Source: JAZSMJ01 sp045535815 (GTDB taxonomy: Bacteria > Bacillota > Clostridia > Oscillospirales > CAG-272). Taken from it: a stretch of 44,119 bases of DNA. The stretch's first letter is position 1. Each line of letters starts with the position of its first letter. Below are positions 34,501 through 43,643 of this stretch, one piece after another. Made by a program: the position numbers and the translations under genes. Under the pieces are notes generated by a model. That model saw only the letters and a program-made list of their open reading frames with translations, made no database searches and had not been told where the DNA came from. Location of the stretch: assembly GCA_045535815.1 (NCBI GenBank), contig JAZSMJ010000070.1, positions 1 to 44,119 of the forward strand, given 5' to 3'.

Positions 34501-37500
34501 TTGATGATTATAGATTTGAGATATATAATTCTTTAAATGAATTCATTTGTAAATATAGTAGCAATGATCCTCTGGTTCGTTCTGCCGATGGATCGAGTAT
34601 ATGCAGTATTCTGTTGCCATTTGGCGATTATAAACTCCATGTATATGCAGATGGATATACAACCGAGAAGGGTAATAAAACGAGCACAACATACTTTAAA
34701 GTTGACGAGGAGACTGAGGCTGTCGATGTTGGGCTGATTAAAAATATTTGCAGTGGGTACCTGATTGATCGTGTAAATGATACTTCAGTAGGATATGCTG
34801 ATGTTAGAGTATTTGATGGACACGGTAATGTATTTGAAGATACCAGTAGCCCTATTGGTGTGTTTACTACAGAGCTCACAGGAAACGGTAAATATCAGAT
34901 TGAAATCAAATCTCCTTACTATTATCCAATGGAAAAGCAATTTATTGTTACCAAAGGTAAGTATGAGTTCAAAAAGATATATCTTGATCCACTGGAAGAT
35001 GCCTCTCTTAGTGGTAGATTTGTGGATGTAAATGAGCAGCCGGTGGTTGGTGTTACTATTTACGCAAAAAACAGATTCGATGATTCAATAACAAAGACAG
35101 AATCCGATGCAGATGGATACTTCCAGTTATCTTTGCCCGACTGGGGAATATATGATATTTCTTACGAAAGTGAAAAATATATAGCAAACAATTATACATC
35201 AATTTATATTGATAGAGCAGAAGAATTGGGAGATATTGTTTTAAAAGACATCCCTGACTTCACCATCACGCGCACCTACAACAATGTTACCACCGACATC
35301 CTCGCTGCTTCGCCCATCGAAGTGTTCAACGGTGTTGCATCCATGACTTGGACGATCAACAGCAGTGCGCCTTGGAAGATAGTCACCAATCAGGGCGATT
35401 GGTTCTCCATTTCGGTTGATGGAAAATCCGTGGGTCTGAACTCCACTTTTGATGCCGGCAAAACGGAACTGAAGCTGAATATTTCCAAGTATACGGATTC
35501 CCGCAACGATGGGGTTATAGCATTTGAAGTCGGCGGCGAAACTCGTACTGTGGAAATATTCCAAGAAGCGTCCCACCTCAAAGGCTGGATTGTAGCAGGG
35601 CTCAATCAGCCGATTGAAGGTGCTGTTGTTACCGTTTCCAACGGCGAAAAAAGCTGGAATTACACAACCGGAGTAAACGGTGTATTTGACATTACCGTTC
35701 CCAACGCGTTCTACACCATCTCCGTTACAGCCGCTGGTTACGAAAGCAAAACATATGACCGTGATGTACAGGTGAATGGTGAAGATGTGGATATCGGAGA
35801 TATTCTTCTTACGAAATCCGTTATAGCATCTCTCACGGGTACAATCAAGGACGGAGATGCGGACAGCCCTACATATGGTCAGGTTCTTGAAGGCGTAAGC
35901 CTTGATGTTTACGATTCTGCAGGCGAAAAAGTCGGTGTAACTGCTAAGTCAAACGAGAACGGTGTTGTCGCATTTGCCTTCCCTGCGGCAGGCACCTATA
36001 AGTTTGTTTTCAGTCTTACCGGATATGAAACTGTAACCGTCGATACGGTAATCATCAACAAAAACACGCCGTCACTTGGAACATATGTCATGATGAGAGC
36101 AGAAGCCAAGACTTCTATTTCCGGTACAACGTTACCGGGCACAAAGTTGGAGCTTCTTGACGAAAACGGTAATGTTCTCGCTGAAACGGTCGCTGATGAA
36201 AACGGTAACTACGAGTTCACAGATATTCCCGGTTGGGACGGTACAATTTTCCGCATCAGAATCAAGGATACTACTCTTACAACAGAAGTTGTCGGAGGAG
36301 CAACAGGTGTTGTAGTTGATGCGACTGTAACAATATTTACAGTATCTAAGCCCGACACTGTTCAGATCGATAACGAAGTTGGAGCAACCTCTGAATGGGA
36401 AATTGAATCCTCGCACGCATGGTCTGTGACAGCAACAGGCGATACTTCGTGGTATACGCTCAGCAGTACAAACGGAGAATGCGGAACCACACAATTCACT
36501 GTGACTGCTAACAGTGTTACGGATGTTTATCGAGAAAGCGTTTTGACCTTTGCATTGAACAACAGAACCTTTGATGTTACAATTTATCAGGATATTGCCA
36601 GGACAACAGTATCGGGTACGACAACGCCCGGAACAAAGCTGGAACTTCTTGATGAAGACGGTAATGTTATTGCGGAAACGATAGCTGACGAAAATGGTAA
36701 TTACGATTTCGGTGATATTCCCGGTTGGGATGGAACGATTTTCCACATCAGAATCAAGGACACTACTCTTACAACAGAAGTGGTCGGAGGAGCAACAGAT
36801 GTTGTCATCGATGCTGCAAGAGTTATCTTTATTCCGACAATTTCTTACGAAAGCGATGTCATGCTTGAAAATACCGATGGAGCATCTACTGAATGGGAAA
36901 TTGAAACATCGCATTCCTGGACGGTCACAAAGTCCGGCGACACATCATGGTATACTTTGAATACGGAAAGTGGAAATGCCGGTATCTCTGACTTTGTTGT
37001 AACTGCTATTGGTACTACCGATTCGTACCGTGAGAGTACGCTCACCTTTGCTTTGAACAACAGAACATTTGATGTGACGATCTATCAAAATTTTGTCAAA
37101 ACTGTCAGTGGCAGCGTTGTCGAACAGACAGATAATTCTGCAGAAGTAGGCATTGAAAATGTAAAACTCGTTGTTCGTAAAGCTGGCGATTCATCATGGT
37201 ATTCACAGACAGAAACAGGTGTCAATGGACAGTATACGCTTGTCTTTGAAGATGCTGGCGAGTATGTCATTACAGCCGAAAAGAGTGGGTATACCACAGT
37301 CATGGTTGATTTTTTAGTTTCATCTGAAATCACAGAAGTTGAAAAAATCAGCATGATGAAAACGGTTTCGCCATACTATTTCAATGGCCATACCTATTTG
37401 CCGATATTCCCAAGCGAGACCAGTATCTCCTGGGATGACGCAGAGGCGATTTGCCAATCGTTGGGCGGACATCTTGTCAGTATCACTTCCGACGAGGAGA

Positions 37501-40121
37501 ATGATTTTATAAAAGCATTGACGGAAGCTGGGCTTTCAACTGTAGCATATACGCGAACTTCTGAATGGTGGTGGATTGGTGCTCATAAGGTAAATGGAAG
37601 TTGGGCATGGGCTGATGATGATACATTCGGAAGTTACACAAACTGGATGGGTGAACCTGATAGTGCTGCAATGTACGTCATGATGTATTCTAAAATGAAT
37701 GAATATTGGTCTGGATATTGGCAAACTATTCCGAATGATGGTAAGCGGTATTCAGCCGGGATTATTTGTGAATGGGACTATGAGATTGACTGCATCGAAG
37801 GTGTATGCAGCAACAATCTTGAATGGAAGTTTACCCTTGACGGTACATTAACCATTTCAGGCGAAGGTGTTCTTGTTACTAACGGATATAACACAGCACC
37901 CTGGAAAGATCTTGAATACAACATTTCTAAAGTTGAGCTCACAAGTGGAATTACTGAAGTAGGTCAATACGGCTTATATGACACATATTATGCAACAGAA
38001 ATTTTTCTTCCCGATACATTAAAGACCATCCATGAATATTCTTCGTATGTTGACAGTGGTTATCGAAAAAATTATACTGTTTCAACGGATAATACGGCAT
38101 ACACTTCTGTTGATGGCGTATTGTTCACGAAAGATATGACAACACTTCTTGCATATCCGCCGTACAACGAAAGAACCGAGTATTCTATCCCGGTCGGTGT
38201 AAATGCAATCAAAAAATTAAACAGTGATGCATTACAAATCATCAATATTCCCGCTTCTTTAAGTGATTGGAATATGACAAATGTAAGCTTCAATTCTTTA
38301 CAGGAGTTTAATGTTGATCCAGACAATACTGTTTTCTCTAGTATTGATGGCGTTTTGTTCAACAAATCAGGCGATACACTTGTAAAGTATCCTTGCGCAA
38401 GATTTGCTGAGGGTAATACATACCGTATTCTGGATGGAGTAACTACAATTAACCGCGGAGCTTTTTATGAATTTGAAATAACAGACTATGATAATTTGAA
38501 TGGTTATATTGGCAGCATCATATTCCCTGCAAGCGTAACCACTATTGGTGATGGTAATTTCTTCCTCAAAGATTCTTATCATTATCCGCATACGAATCTG
38601 TATTTCGAAGGTAACGCTCCATTGATTGATGGATATACTCGTAGCAATTTGGATAATGGTGATAAAATAGTTCATTACGCTACAGTATACTACACAGCCG
38701 GAAAGAGTGGTTGGACATCACCCAACTGGTATCCTTCGTATAAGTATAGTGGCAGCACAACGAAATTAACCAATATTCGCATCCCGACTATCTTACAGGA
38801 TGCTTATGCAACGGTATCTGGTCAAGTTGTTGATGCGAGCGGTGCTCCCCTCGAAAATGTGAAGGTACAGGGTAAATACGGTGACGAGTTGACAGGGATA
38901 GCCTATACAGGTTCTGATGGAAAGTATACTTTCCAATTTGAATCCGCAACAACCTGTGATTTCCGTTACTATTTGGACGAATATGAAACCGTATTTGTTG
39001 ACACAGTGGCAATTGTAGGCGGTGAGTATTCGCTTGATACTGTAACGATGACGCCAGGTGTTAGTGTTCTTGGATCTGGTACAACGGAAGGAGGAAATAA
39101 TTGGACACTTCGAGACAGTGAATTGATCATTGTACGCGGAGAGGGCAATTCGTCTGGTGTGTATGATCTGTCTTCCTATGGCAACGAAGCGATTCAAGAG
39201 TATTCTTTCTGGTCACCAAATGATATGATGCAAATCAGAAAGGTAAATATTGGTGAAGGGATTATTACACTTAGAATATCTGATATAGATAACGCTTTGT
39301 CTGTAGAAGAATTGTATATTGGTGCTGATGTTTGCGAAATTGAAATGTCAAGTAACGGTTTTGTTCATGATTACGGATTCGGCAATACAGATATCGTAAT
39401 TGATTCTGAAAATACCAATTATGTAATCACTGATGGTGCGTTGTATACATCGGATTATAAAACATTGTTGCTTGCACCGCAGCGTAATTATTCAATAACA
39501 ACTTACAGCATTCGCGAAGGAGTCGAAGTTATTGGAAAGTATGCCTTTAACGCCACGAATTATAAAACAGTGAACATTCCGAATACAGTATCCACTTTGA
39601 AATCATCATCTTTCTTCAATTGTGAATTAGAGAGTATTCATATTCCTGCAAGTGTCACTTTGATTGATGGAAATGTGTTCAGCATGTGTAATAATTTGTC
39701 CGTTATAACAGTTGATGCCGCAAACACTGAATATATGGCTGGCGATAATATTCTCTACAATAAGGCACAGACGACGTTAATTACGGTTCCGTGTACATTA
39801 ACGGGTACTTTGTCAATTCCTATTGGAATTAACTCTATTGTACCAAATGCAATGGAGAATACAAAGCTTGACCGTATTATTATTCCCGAATCTGTGACAA
39901 ATATTGATAGATATGCAATCGAGCCGCATTATTCGAATAAGACCTGCAAAGTTTACTTCTTGGGAGATGTGCCTAATACGGTATCCAACTACGCCTTTGG
40001 ATACAACTTCCAAGGTACACTGTATTATATTGCAGGAAAAAATGGGTGGTCAACACCTACTACAGTGATAAACGGCATAACCTACAAAACACAACCGTTT
40101 ACTATGGATGAGTTGCACTAA
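31536..40121 (+). CDS. Giant SLH-anchored multidomain surface protein, 2861 aa
   Basis: The start at 31536 has AAGGAG in front and a signal peptide ending near SMAADA. In order: three SLH domains (about 40-225; FTDVSKDDWF, DPWYKSYVDYALANGI, IPDVSSQDECGTAVYKLYRAG) that would hold it on cell-wall polymer; two InlB/List-Bact repeats (about 228-302, 326-398); a long region of unknown fold (about 400-1070); several carboxypeptidase-regulatory-like beta domains (about 1072-1240, 1350-1526, 1857-1944, 2424-2509); BACON-like domains (about 1240-1346 and within the tandem repeats 1528-1689 and 1691-1855); a C-type lectin domain (about 1946-2080, with WIGAHKVNGSWAWADD); and BspA-type leucine-rich repeats (about 2100-2420, 2510-2861). 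No enzyme domain is recognised. Adhesion or glycan binding is the likely role. Confidence 0.85.
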   Translation: MKILNRYLSLLLAIIMCITALPITSMAADATGLDYFVKRNTFKSGIFTDVSKDDWFYDNAKTAYELGLMLGRGDNIFDTESGVTIAETITIAARLHSIYYTGSDEFEASDPWYKSYVDYALANGIVTDRYSDYNAPATRADFAMILVNALPSAALEEINQVASNAIPDVSSQDECGTAVYKLYRAGIMIGNDEAGSFAPDSEIKRSEVAAIVTRMADVSLRQSVRLGNEYTVTFNMNSRGKQIADQKVVEGYSAEMPENPSVFGYVFKGWYTQKNGGTTFDFNAPIYADTTIYARWEMDPIWLAILNGWFSGDHEEEQPGDEDITYTVTFVANADGVVGMPENQVVFTGECAVVPITPERSGYSFGGWYSDSDTLIPFDFNTAISGNITLYAKWIFEYENDDPALYSITEVVFNEETREINFRTQTGRSCELHYYVIEDEGTDILYESTIPAAENINGEYLTDTIPNDVLPMYYKIAAVLTDSTGKPLCDQYIYYEKTKVYIEFMAKTIFDFPSESVINLDTNYDNNFMVANEETDVFIHPEFSTIFDQDTNTYVFSGDISELEALSRGDQIAILTEDNAYALQVESLYISENEITAKAYDEVNLAQFFDYIKINQDVDVSQTDVFPTQRLRQARAQLNASTQFPLPTIDIGEINIDIKVGIGVEFVLNFEKSSNFYEVKLSMEISSDGKVAGELMEWGDSVPEYRDIVPRFVVPLAIPGLAAESGTQLFFKKSAELAIETGLKVGMIFGYQCSSFGNEPIFIPVFEIDDPNVNLSGAIEFGLSPYVGVTFLGGLVTLAYNNDIGIELKGELKTDLGIDVPGDPAIHMCDQCLGVTLTPFYRPNMSGRINLLVNPIQVSQPIITVKFNQGKAFASLINAADTLYKGNVTFGFGECQNYKYLIDLQALNATTGEHNLNARIYDSANTKVHDGVTGVNKYFYTGTYISEVEYNSVWHDTGIFSVKKAGDVILEVSGKGKVKLIVSSEGILVDDYRFEIYNSLNEFICKYSSNDPLVRSADGSSICSILLPFGDYKLHVYADGYTTEKGNKTSTTYFKVDEETEAVDVGLIKNICSGYLIDRVNDTSVGYADVRVFDGHGNVFEDTSSPIGVFTTELTGNGKYQIEIKSPYYYPMEKQFIVTKGKYEFKKIYLDPLEDASLSGRFVDVNEQPVVGVTIYAKNRFDDSITKTESDADGYFQLSLPDWGIYDISYESEKYIANNYTSIYIDRAEELGDIVLKDIPDFTITRTYNNVTTDILAASPIEVFNGVASMTWTINSSAPWKIVTNQGDWFSISVDGKSVGLNSTFDAGKTELKLNISKYTDSRNDGVIAFEVGGETRTVEIFQEASHLKGWIVAGLNQPIEGAVVTVSNGEKSWNYTTGVNGVFDITVPNAFYTISVTAAGYESKTYDRDVQVNGEDVDIGDILLTKSVIASLTGTIKDGDADSPTYGQVLEGVSLDVYDSAGEKVGVTAKSNENGVVAFAFPAAGTYKFVFSLTGYETVTVDTVIINKNTPSLGTYVMMRAEAKTSISGTTLPGTKLELLDENGNVLAETVADENGNYEFTDIPGWDGTIFRIRIKDTTLTTEVVGGATGVVVDATVTIFTVSKPDTVQIDNEVGATSEWEIESSHAWSVTATGDTSWYTLSSTNGECGTTQFTVTANSVTDVYRESVLTFALNNRTFDVTIYQDIARTTVSGTTTPGTKLELLDEDGNVIAETIADENGNYDFGDIPGWDGTIFHIRIKDTTLTTEVVGGATDVVIDAARVIFIPTISYESDVMLENTDGASTEWEIETSHSWTVTKSGDTSWYTLNTESGNAGISDFVVTAIGTTDSYRESTLTFALNNRTFDVTIYQNFVKTVSGSVVEQTDNSAEVGIENVKLVVRKAGDSSWYSQTETGVNGQYTLVFEDAGEYVITAEKSGYTTVMVDFLVSSEITEVEKISMMKTVSPYYFNGHTYLPIFPSETSISWDDAEAICQSLGGHLVSITSDEENDFIKALTEAGLSTVAYTRTSEWWWIGAHKVNGSWAWADDDTFGSYTNWMGEPDSAAMYVMMYSKMNEYWSGYWQTIPNDGKRYSAGIICEWDYEIDCIEGVCSNNLEWKFTLDGTLTISGEGVLVTNGYNTAPWKDLEYNISKVELTSGITEVGQYGLYDTYYATEIFLPDTLKTIHEYSSYVDSGYRKNYTVSTDNTAYTSVDGVLFTKDMTTLLAYPPYNERTEYSIPVGVNAIKKLNSDALQIINIPASLSDWNMTNVSFNSLQEFNVDPDNTVFSSIDGVLFNKSGDTLVKYPCARFAEGNTYRILDGVTTINRGAFYEFEITDYDNLNGYIGSIIFPASVTTIGDGNFFLKDSYHYPHTNLYFEGNAPLIDGYTRSNLDNGDKIVHYATVYYTAGKSGWTSPNWYPSYKYSGSTTKLTNIRIPTILQDAYATVSGQVVDASGAPLENVKVQGKYGDELTGIAYTGSDGKYTFQFESATTCDFRYYLDEYETVFVDTVAIVGGEYSLDTVTMTPGVSVLGSGTTEGGNNWTLRDSELIIVRGEGNSSGVYDLSSYGNEAIQEYSFWSPNDMMQIRKVNIGEGIITLRISDIDNALSVEELYIGADVCEIEMSSNGFVHDYGFGNTDIVIDSENTNYVITDGALYTSDYKTLLLAPQRNYSITTYSIREGVEVIGKYAFNATNYKTVNIPNTVSTLKSSSFFNCELESIHIPASVTLIDGNVFSMCNNLSVITVDAANTEYMAGDNILYNKAQTTLITVPCTLTGTLSIPIGINSIVPNAMENTKLDRIIIPESVTNIDRYAIEPHYSNKTCKVYFLGDVPNTVSNYAFGYNFQGTLYYIAGKNGWSTPTTVINGITYKTQPFTMDELH
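36115..37098 (+). repeat. Two tandem 165-residue repeats inside the giant surface protein
   Basis: Copies at about 36115-36600 and 36604-37098 each pair a regulatory-like beta domain (GTKLELLDExGN, DIPGWDGTIF) with a BACON-like domain (ExSHxWxVTxxGDTSWYTL, ALNNRTFDVTIYQ). The first 50 residues are nearly identical, the second halves less so. Confidence 0.85.
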
Positions 40122-40177
40122 GTTGAGTGATATTGTGAAAAGGAGTTAATATTTCGCATCACAATAAAAAAGAAAAG

Positions 40178-40205
40178 GACGGTAGTTTCATACAACTGCC
40201 GTCCT
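40178..40205 (+). terminator. Terminator after the surface protein gene
   Basis: GGACGGTAGTT pairs with AACTGCCGTCC, with one G-U pair, around TCATAC. An A-rich stretch precedes it; the T tract is poor. Confidence 0.6.
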
Positions 40206-40227
40206 ATCCCCTAACCGCAGGAAAGAG

Positions 40228-40280
40228 GATCCCGAAGAAATATGGCAAACGAACGCTATACTTCTTCGGGATTTTTTGTA
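40228..40280 (+). terminator. Second terminator-like hairpin
   Basis: ATCCCGAAGAA (from about 40228) and TTCTTCGGGAT (to about 40273) pair around a loop of about 22 bases, followed by TTTTTT. Between 40281 and 40444 I see no gene. Confidence 0.6.
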
Positions 40281-40444
40281 TTTAGGATACTCAGAATAAG
40301 CATAAAAAAATACTCACATCTTGAGCGATGCCGAAAAATTCGAATGAATATTTCCATAAAATTCGCTGCTTTGTATTGCTTTTTTGTCAGTCTGCTCTCG
40401 CATCTCATCCATTCTACCTTGATTGATCTTGTACCACTATACAA

Positions 40445-41842
40445 TCATATATCCCCAAGCGGAAACCATACGGTCATTGTTCTCCATGGCAACTTTTTCT
40501 TTTCATCCGCCAACCTCCGTCTGTTCAGCAATTCCACCGCAAGCTTGGCATAGCGATGACTAAGCGTGGTATCGCCATCGGCAAGTTCTATCACCTTATA
40601 GTCAAGCGTATCTTTCCTCGAAGCATCCACCGCAATAATCCCGCTTTCCGTTTCGCATCGTGGAAAATATTTGTAATATACGGTGTTCTTCTTTTTCTCG
40701 CAGTTATCCGGCGGTGTAGTCCTCACAACGCCTACCGAATCGGTATAGCGTATTTCGCTCAGCTCGGCAACGATTTTGTAGTGAAGTGCCCCTTCCGCCT
40801 TGTTCACACCGGATTCGTCGGCATAGTCGTACTTGAAGGAAAGTTCACCTTTCGACAACGGCGGAAAGGTTTCAAATGTTCTCGTGTCCACGCCATTGGC
40901 ATCCTTGAATAGCTCCCGTTCCGCCTCCGTCAGGGGCACAAACGCCGACGTGAAGGCGTTTCGCATCTCCTCGCGCATAAGTGGGGCATCAATCGGTTCC
41001 GAGCCTGTGTCGGGCAACGTATCGGCGTACGCGCAGCGCGGCTCATAGCCATGATGTTGCTCGGGACTCGGTTTGTATGAAATCGGCAAAGCATCCCGCC
41101 ACCCCGGAAGCATCCGCAGAGCACAGCGAATGTCTCGTTTAGTGAGCTTGGACAGTTCGATCAATATCTTTTCTTCAAGCTGCTCAAGCGGCAGATCTTC
41201 TTCACGGTACTTCTTTGCAATTGCCGAAATCTTCCGCCAATTTGCATATACCTTCTCATTCACCGTCAGCGCACCGATCTGCTTTGCCACCATCTTATGC
41301 CATGCATGGTTGACCTTTGGCTTTATAATCTGCAAAAGCGGTATCGGATTCGCGGGATTGTAGCCCAGAAACTCCTCCCATAGAATACTGACAAAAGTCA
41401 GCTTCAGATCGGCGAAGTAGCTTGCACTGATGGCATAGGTTTCAATAAACCGCTCGGCGCGGCGGTTGAGAATACCCTCGTAATGATGCAGAAAATGCGC
41501 GATATATACGTTATCGCGCTCATTGATGGCACGAGTGAAATAATCGTTGAAGTCCTCCGCTCGCTTCGGTACAGGACGAAGCTGATACATCCAATGATAC
41601 TCGCCTTCTTTGAACCATTTCTGATTTGCCCAGCCGGAATCTGCGTACTTCTCGCCTGCCTCAATCAGCTCCGGATGAAACAGCTTCAATTTCAGAATAT
41701 CATCATTGATCCCCCACAGAAGCAACTCACGAGCTTCGATCATCGCCTTTATTTTGGAAAAATTCTCGTCCTCGCGCAGTTCGCGGTCGGAAATACCGGC
41801 GAGCAGTTTATATGCGTTTTTTCTGTACGAATCGTTGTCCAA
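40445..41842 (-). CDS. Divergent sigma-70-like protein, 465 aa
   Basis: A TTG start at 41842 is set by AAAGGAGG seven to eight bases upstream. I do not recognise a named family. Residues about 95-180 can be laid over sigma region 2: an arginine-rich helix (LNRRAERFIETYAI), then DLKLTFVSILWEEFLGYNP and PLLQIIKPKVNHAWHKMVA, where sigma factors have DLxQEGxxGLxxAxxxFDP and FxxYAxxxI. Residues about 190-240 resemble region 3 (NWRKISAIAKKYREE...LTKRDIRCALRML). Near 290-330 MREEMRNAFTSAFVPLTEAERELF resembles the start of region 4, but no clear region 4.2 helix-turn-helix follows. The last 130 residues are beta-rich. It lies 14 bases after the DUF6076-like gene and is last in a lexA-led operon. Sigma or anti-termination function is inference. 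Confidence 0.55.
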   Translation of the reverse strand: MDNDSYRKNAYKLLAGISDRELREDENFSKIKAMIEARELLLWGINDDILKLKLFHPELIEAGEKYADSGWANQKWFKEGEYHWMYQLRPVPKRAEDFNDYFTRAINERDNVYIAHFLHHYEGILNRRAERFIETYAISASYFADLKLTFVSILWEEFLGYNPANPIPLLQIIKPKVNHAWHKMVAKQIGALTVNEKVYANWRKISAIAKKYREEDLPLEQLEEKILIELSKLTKRDIRCALRMLPGWRDALPISYKPSPEQHHGYEPRCAYADTLPDTGSEPIDAPLMREEMRNAFTSAFVPLTEAERELFKDANGVDTRTFETFPPLSKGELSFKYDYADESGVNKAEGALHYKIVAELSEIRYTDSVGVVRTTPPDNCEKKKNTVYYKYFPRCETESGIIAVDASRKDTLDYKVIELADGDTTLSHRYAKLAVELLNRRRLADEKKKLPWRTMTVWFPLGDI

Positions 41843-41855
41843 CCGCGTCCTCCTT

Positions 41856-43010
41856 TTAGTTTGTCCTTTTGAATATACGCTCCATTTTCATGTCTACTTC
41901 GTATTTTCGGGTGGCATAGGCGGTATCGCGTTTTGCACGTTCATAGCAATCCTTGACATACGCCTGCGCTTTTGCGCATTCTTCCGCAGTTATGCTGCCG
42001 CGGCTTTTTCTTTTGCGGATGGCTGCGTCGCATTTCTTCCAGAGAATGTGATACGGATTGTCTGCCGCCGCTTGCTTGTTTGCCTTTGTTTCCGCCGTTG
42101 CCGTCCTGCGATTCTTGGCAAGCTTGTAGCAGGGATACTTCTCCCCGGACGGCGAGGTCTGACAGTAAAGCTGACGGTGTCCGGTTGTCATGAGAAAATA
42201 TCTGCCGCAGTATTTGCATTGCCAGAGATAATGCCCACAGGCAAGAGCATCAAAGAAATCAGCGACAAAGAAATCCATCAGCCTGCCGTAGTAGATACGC
42301 TTCTTGATCTCCACAGCATCAGGCATATTTTCATCAAACGGGATCGCCGGCACGATCGTAGCACACGGCCGCAGGGTGACTCCCTCCGCACATTCGGCGG
42401 GATTGGACTGATCAAGAAGATCCGCTACTTCACGACTTGAGAAAAAGATCAACGCAAGATTAGCAAGGCTTTTTACATCACGGCAGTTTTGCTCCACAGC
42501 ATACTGCGTGAAATTCAGTATGAGTGTTGCAAAATTCGCGGTGTCCGTGCAGAGATACATATATATGTTCACAAAGGCGGCGAGCATCTGATACCAGCGG
42601 TTGTTGTGTTTGAAATCGTGATTCTCTCGCGATTCATGCGCCAATATTTTCAAATGCTCATCCGAAAACACATCCTCAACGACATCCCGTGAGCATTGCG
42701 TATCAAAATGAGAAAACGGCGGGGTGGTTTTTATAAAGTCGATGATTGCAAGAATTCTGTCTTTGACTTCACGGTAATTCTCAATCTGAAAGCTACACAT
42801 ATCCGCATACAGAAAGCTCTGTCTAAGATATCCGCCCAGCAGCAATAGCTCGGTACTATACTCCTTACTGAGCATACTAACTTCCCATGCCGTCTGCCCG
42901 TGGGGGAATGTTAAGCCGTTTATTGTAATTTCCTTCTCCGTGCTGTCAACACAGAAGTAATCGAAATTGCAGATCCCGTTTTTCTTTGTTTCTATCAGTC
43001 GCTTGTCCAT
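41856..43010 (-). CDS. DUF6076-like zinc-finger protein, 384 aa
   Basis: The N-terminal two thirds are helical with no recognised domain. At about residues 262-285 there is CKYCGRYFLMTTGHRQLYC, a CX2C...C treble-clef-like finger, followed by another Cys (YPCYK) and a long basic helical tail (KNRRTATAETKANKQ, AIRKRKSRG). This layout matches proteins listed as DUF6076 in clostridial mobile elements (from memory). The finger and basic tail suggest nucleic-acid binding. The start at 43010 has GAGGT close upstream, and the lexA-like stop lies 10 bases before it, so translation is coupled. Function unknown. Confidence 0.65.
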   Translation of the reverse strand: MDKRLIETKKNGICNFDYFCVDSTEKEITINGLTFPHGQTAWEVSMLSKEYSTELLLLGGYLRQSFLYADMCSFQIENYREVKDRILAIIDFIKTTPPFSHFDTQCSRDVVEDVFSDEHLKILAHESRENHDFKHNNRWYQMLAAFVNIYMYLCTDTANFATLILNFTQYAVEQNCRDVKSLANLALIFFSSREVADLLDQSNPAECAEGVTLRPCATIVPAIPFDENMPDAVEIKKRIYYGRLMDFFVADFFDALACGHYLWQCKYCGRYFLMTTGHRQLYCQTSPSGEKYPCYKLAKNRRTATAETKANKQAAADNPYHILWKKCDAAIRKRKSRGSITAEECAKAQAYVKDCYERAKRDTAYATRKYEVDMKMERIFKRTN

Positions 43011-43020
43011 CTTACCTCAA

Positions 43021-43629
43021 TCATAATTTTTTCATCACATAGACTGCCACGCCCATCACGCGAACCTCCCGACGGATAATGTCGGGATAATTCTTTTTGT
43101 CATCGTTCTCCGCGCGGAGGACGATTTTTTTGTTTTCATCGTCACGGTAATAGGTCTTCAGCGTTGCCGAATCTCCGTCCACCAACGCCGCAATGATTTC
43201 TCCTTCATCGGCATAGCTCTGCTTGCGTATCACCACGAGATCACCATCGTCAATTCCGGCGTTTATCATCGAGTGACCACTTGCACGCAAGATAAAATGC
43301 TCCCCGCTCTTGGCAATCCCGTCAGGCAGAACAATTCTATCGCCGTACTGCTGTTCCGCATAGATCGGCGCACCGCAGGCAATATCACCGCTGATCTGTG
43401 CTGTGCGATCTTCCTGCACCTCGGCAATACGATGCGTGATGATATGTCGCCCGTCGAAGGACAGTTCACCTGCGTCGTTCATTCGGTGCAGATATTTATG
43501 AACCGTGGCATCGCTCATACCGATTCCTGCGGCGATCTCGGCGATGGTGGGCGTGTATCCGTTGTCGGCGTAGTATGCATCCACAAAATGTACGATTCGT
43601 TCTTTGGTTTCTTCACTGAGGTATCTCAC
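43021..43629 (-). CDS. LexA/UmuD-type self-cleaving repressor
   Basis: I place the start at the GTG at 43629 (MRYLSEETKE), with AGGGG about ten bases upstream, because the perfect promoter at 43698-43670 lies inside the longer open frame. The result is 202 residues, the size of LexA. Residues 1-65 are a LexA-type winged helix (YTPTIAEIAAGIGMSDATVHKYL). Residues 80-202 are the S24 peptidase domain, with cleavage site Ala84-Cys85-Gly86, nucleophile Ser120 in SGHSM and general base Lys158 in ATLK. A Cys-Gly cleavage site is like UmuD; LexA usually has Ala-Gly. It probably represses its own operon and perhaps the divergent gene, with release on DNA damage. It could be a mobile-element repressor instead of the chromosomal LexA. 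Confidence 0.88.
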   Translation of the reverse strand: MRYLSEETKERIVHFVDAYYADNGYTPTIAEIAAGIGMSDATVHKYLHRMNDAGELSFDGRHIITHRIAEVQEDRTAQISGDIACGAPIYAEQQYGDRIVLPDGIAKSGEHFILRASGHSMINAGIDDGDLVVIRKQSYADEGEIIAALVDGDSATLKTYYRDDENKKIVLRAENDDKKNYPDIIRREVRVMGVAVYVMKKL

Positions 43630-43643
43630 GGCGACTTTTCCCC

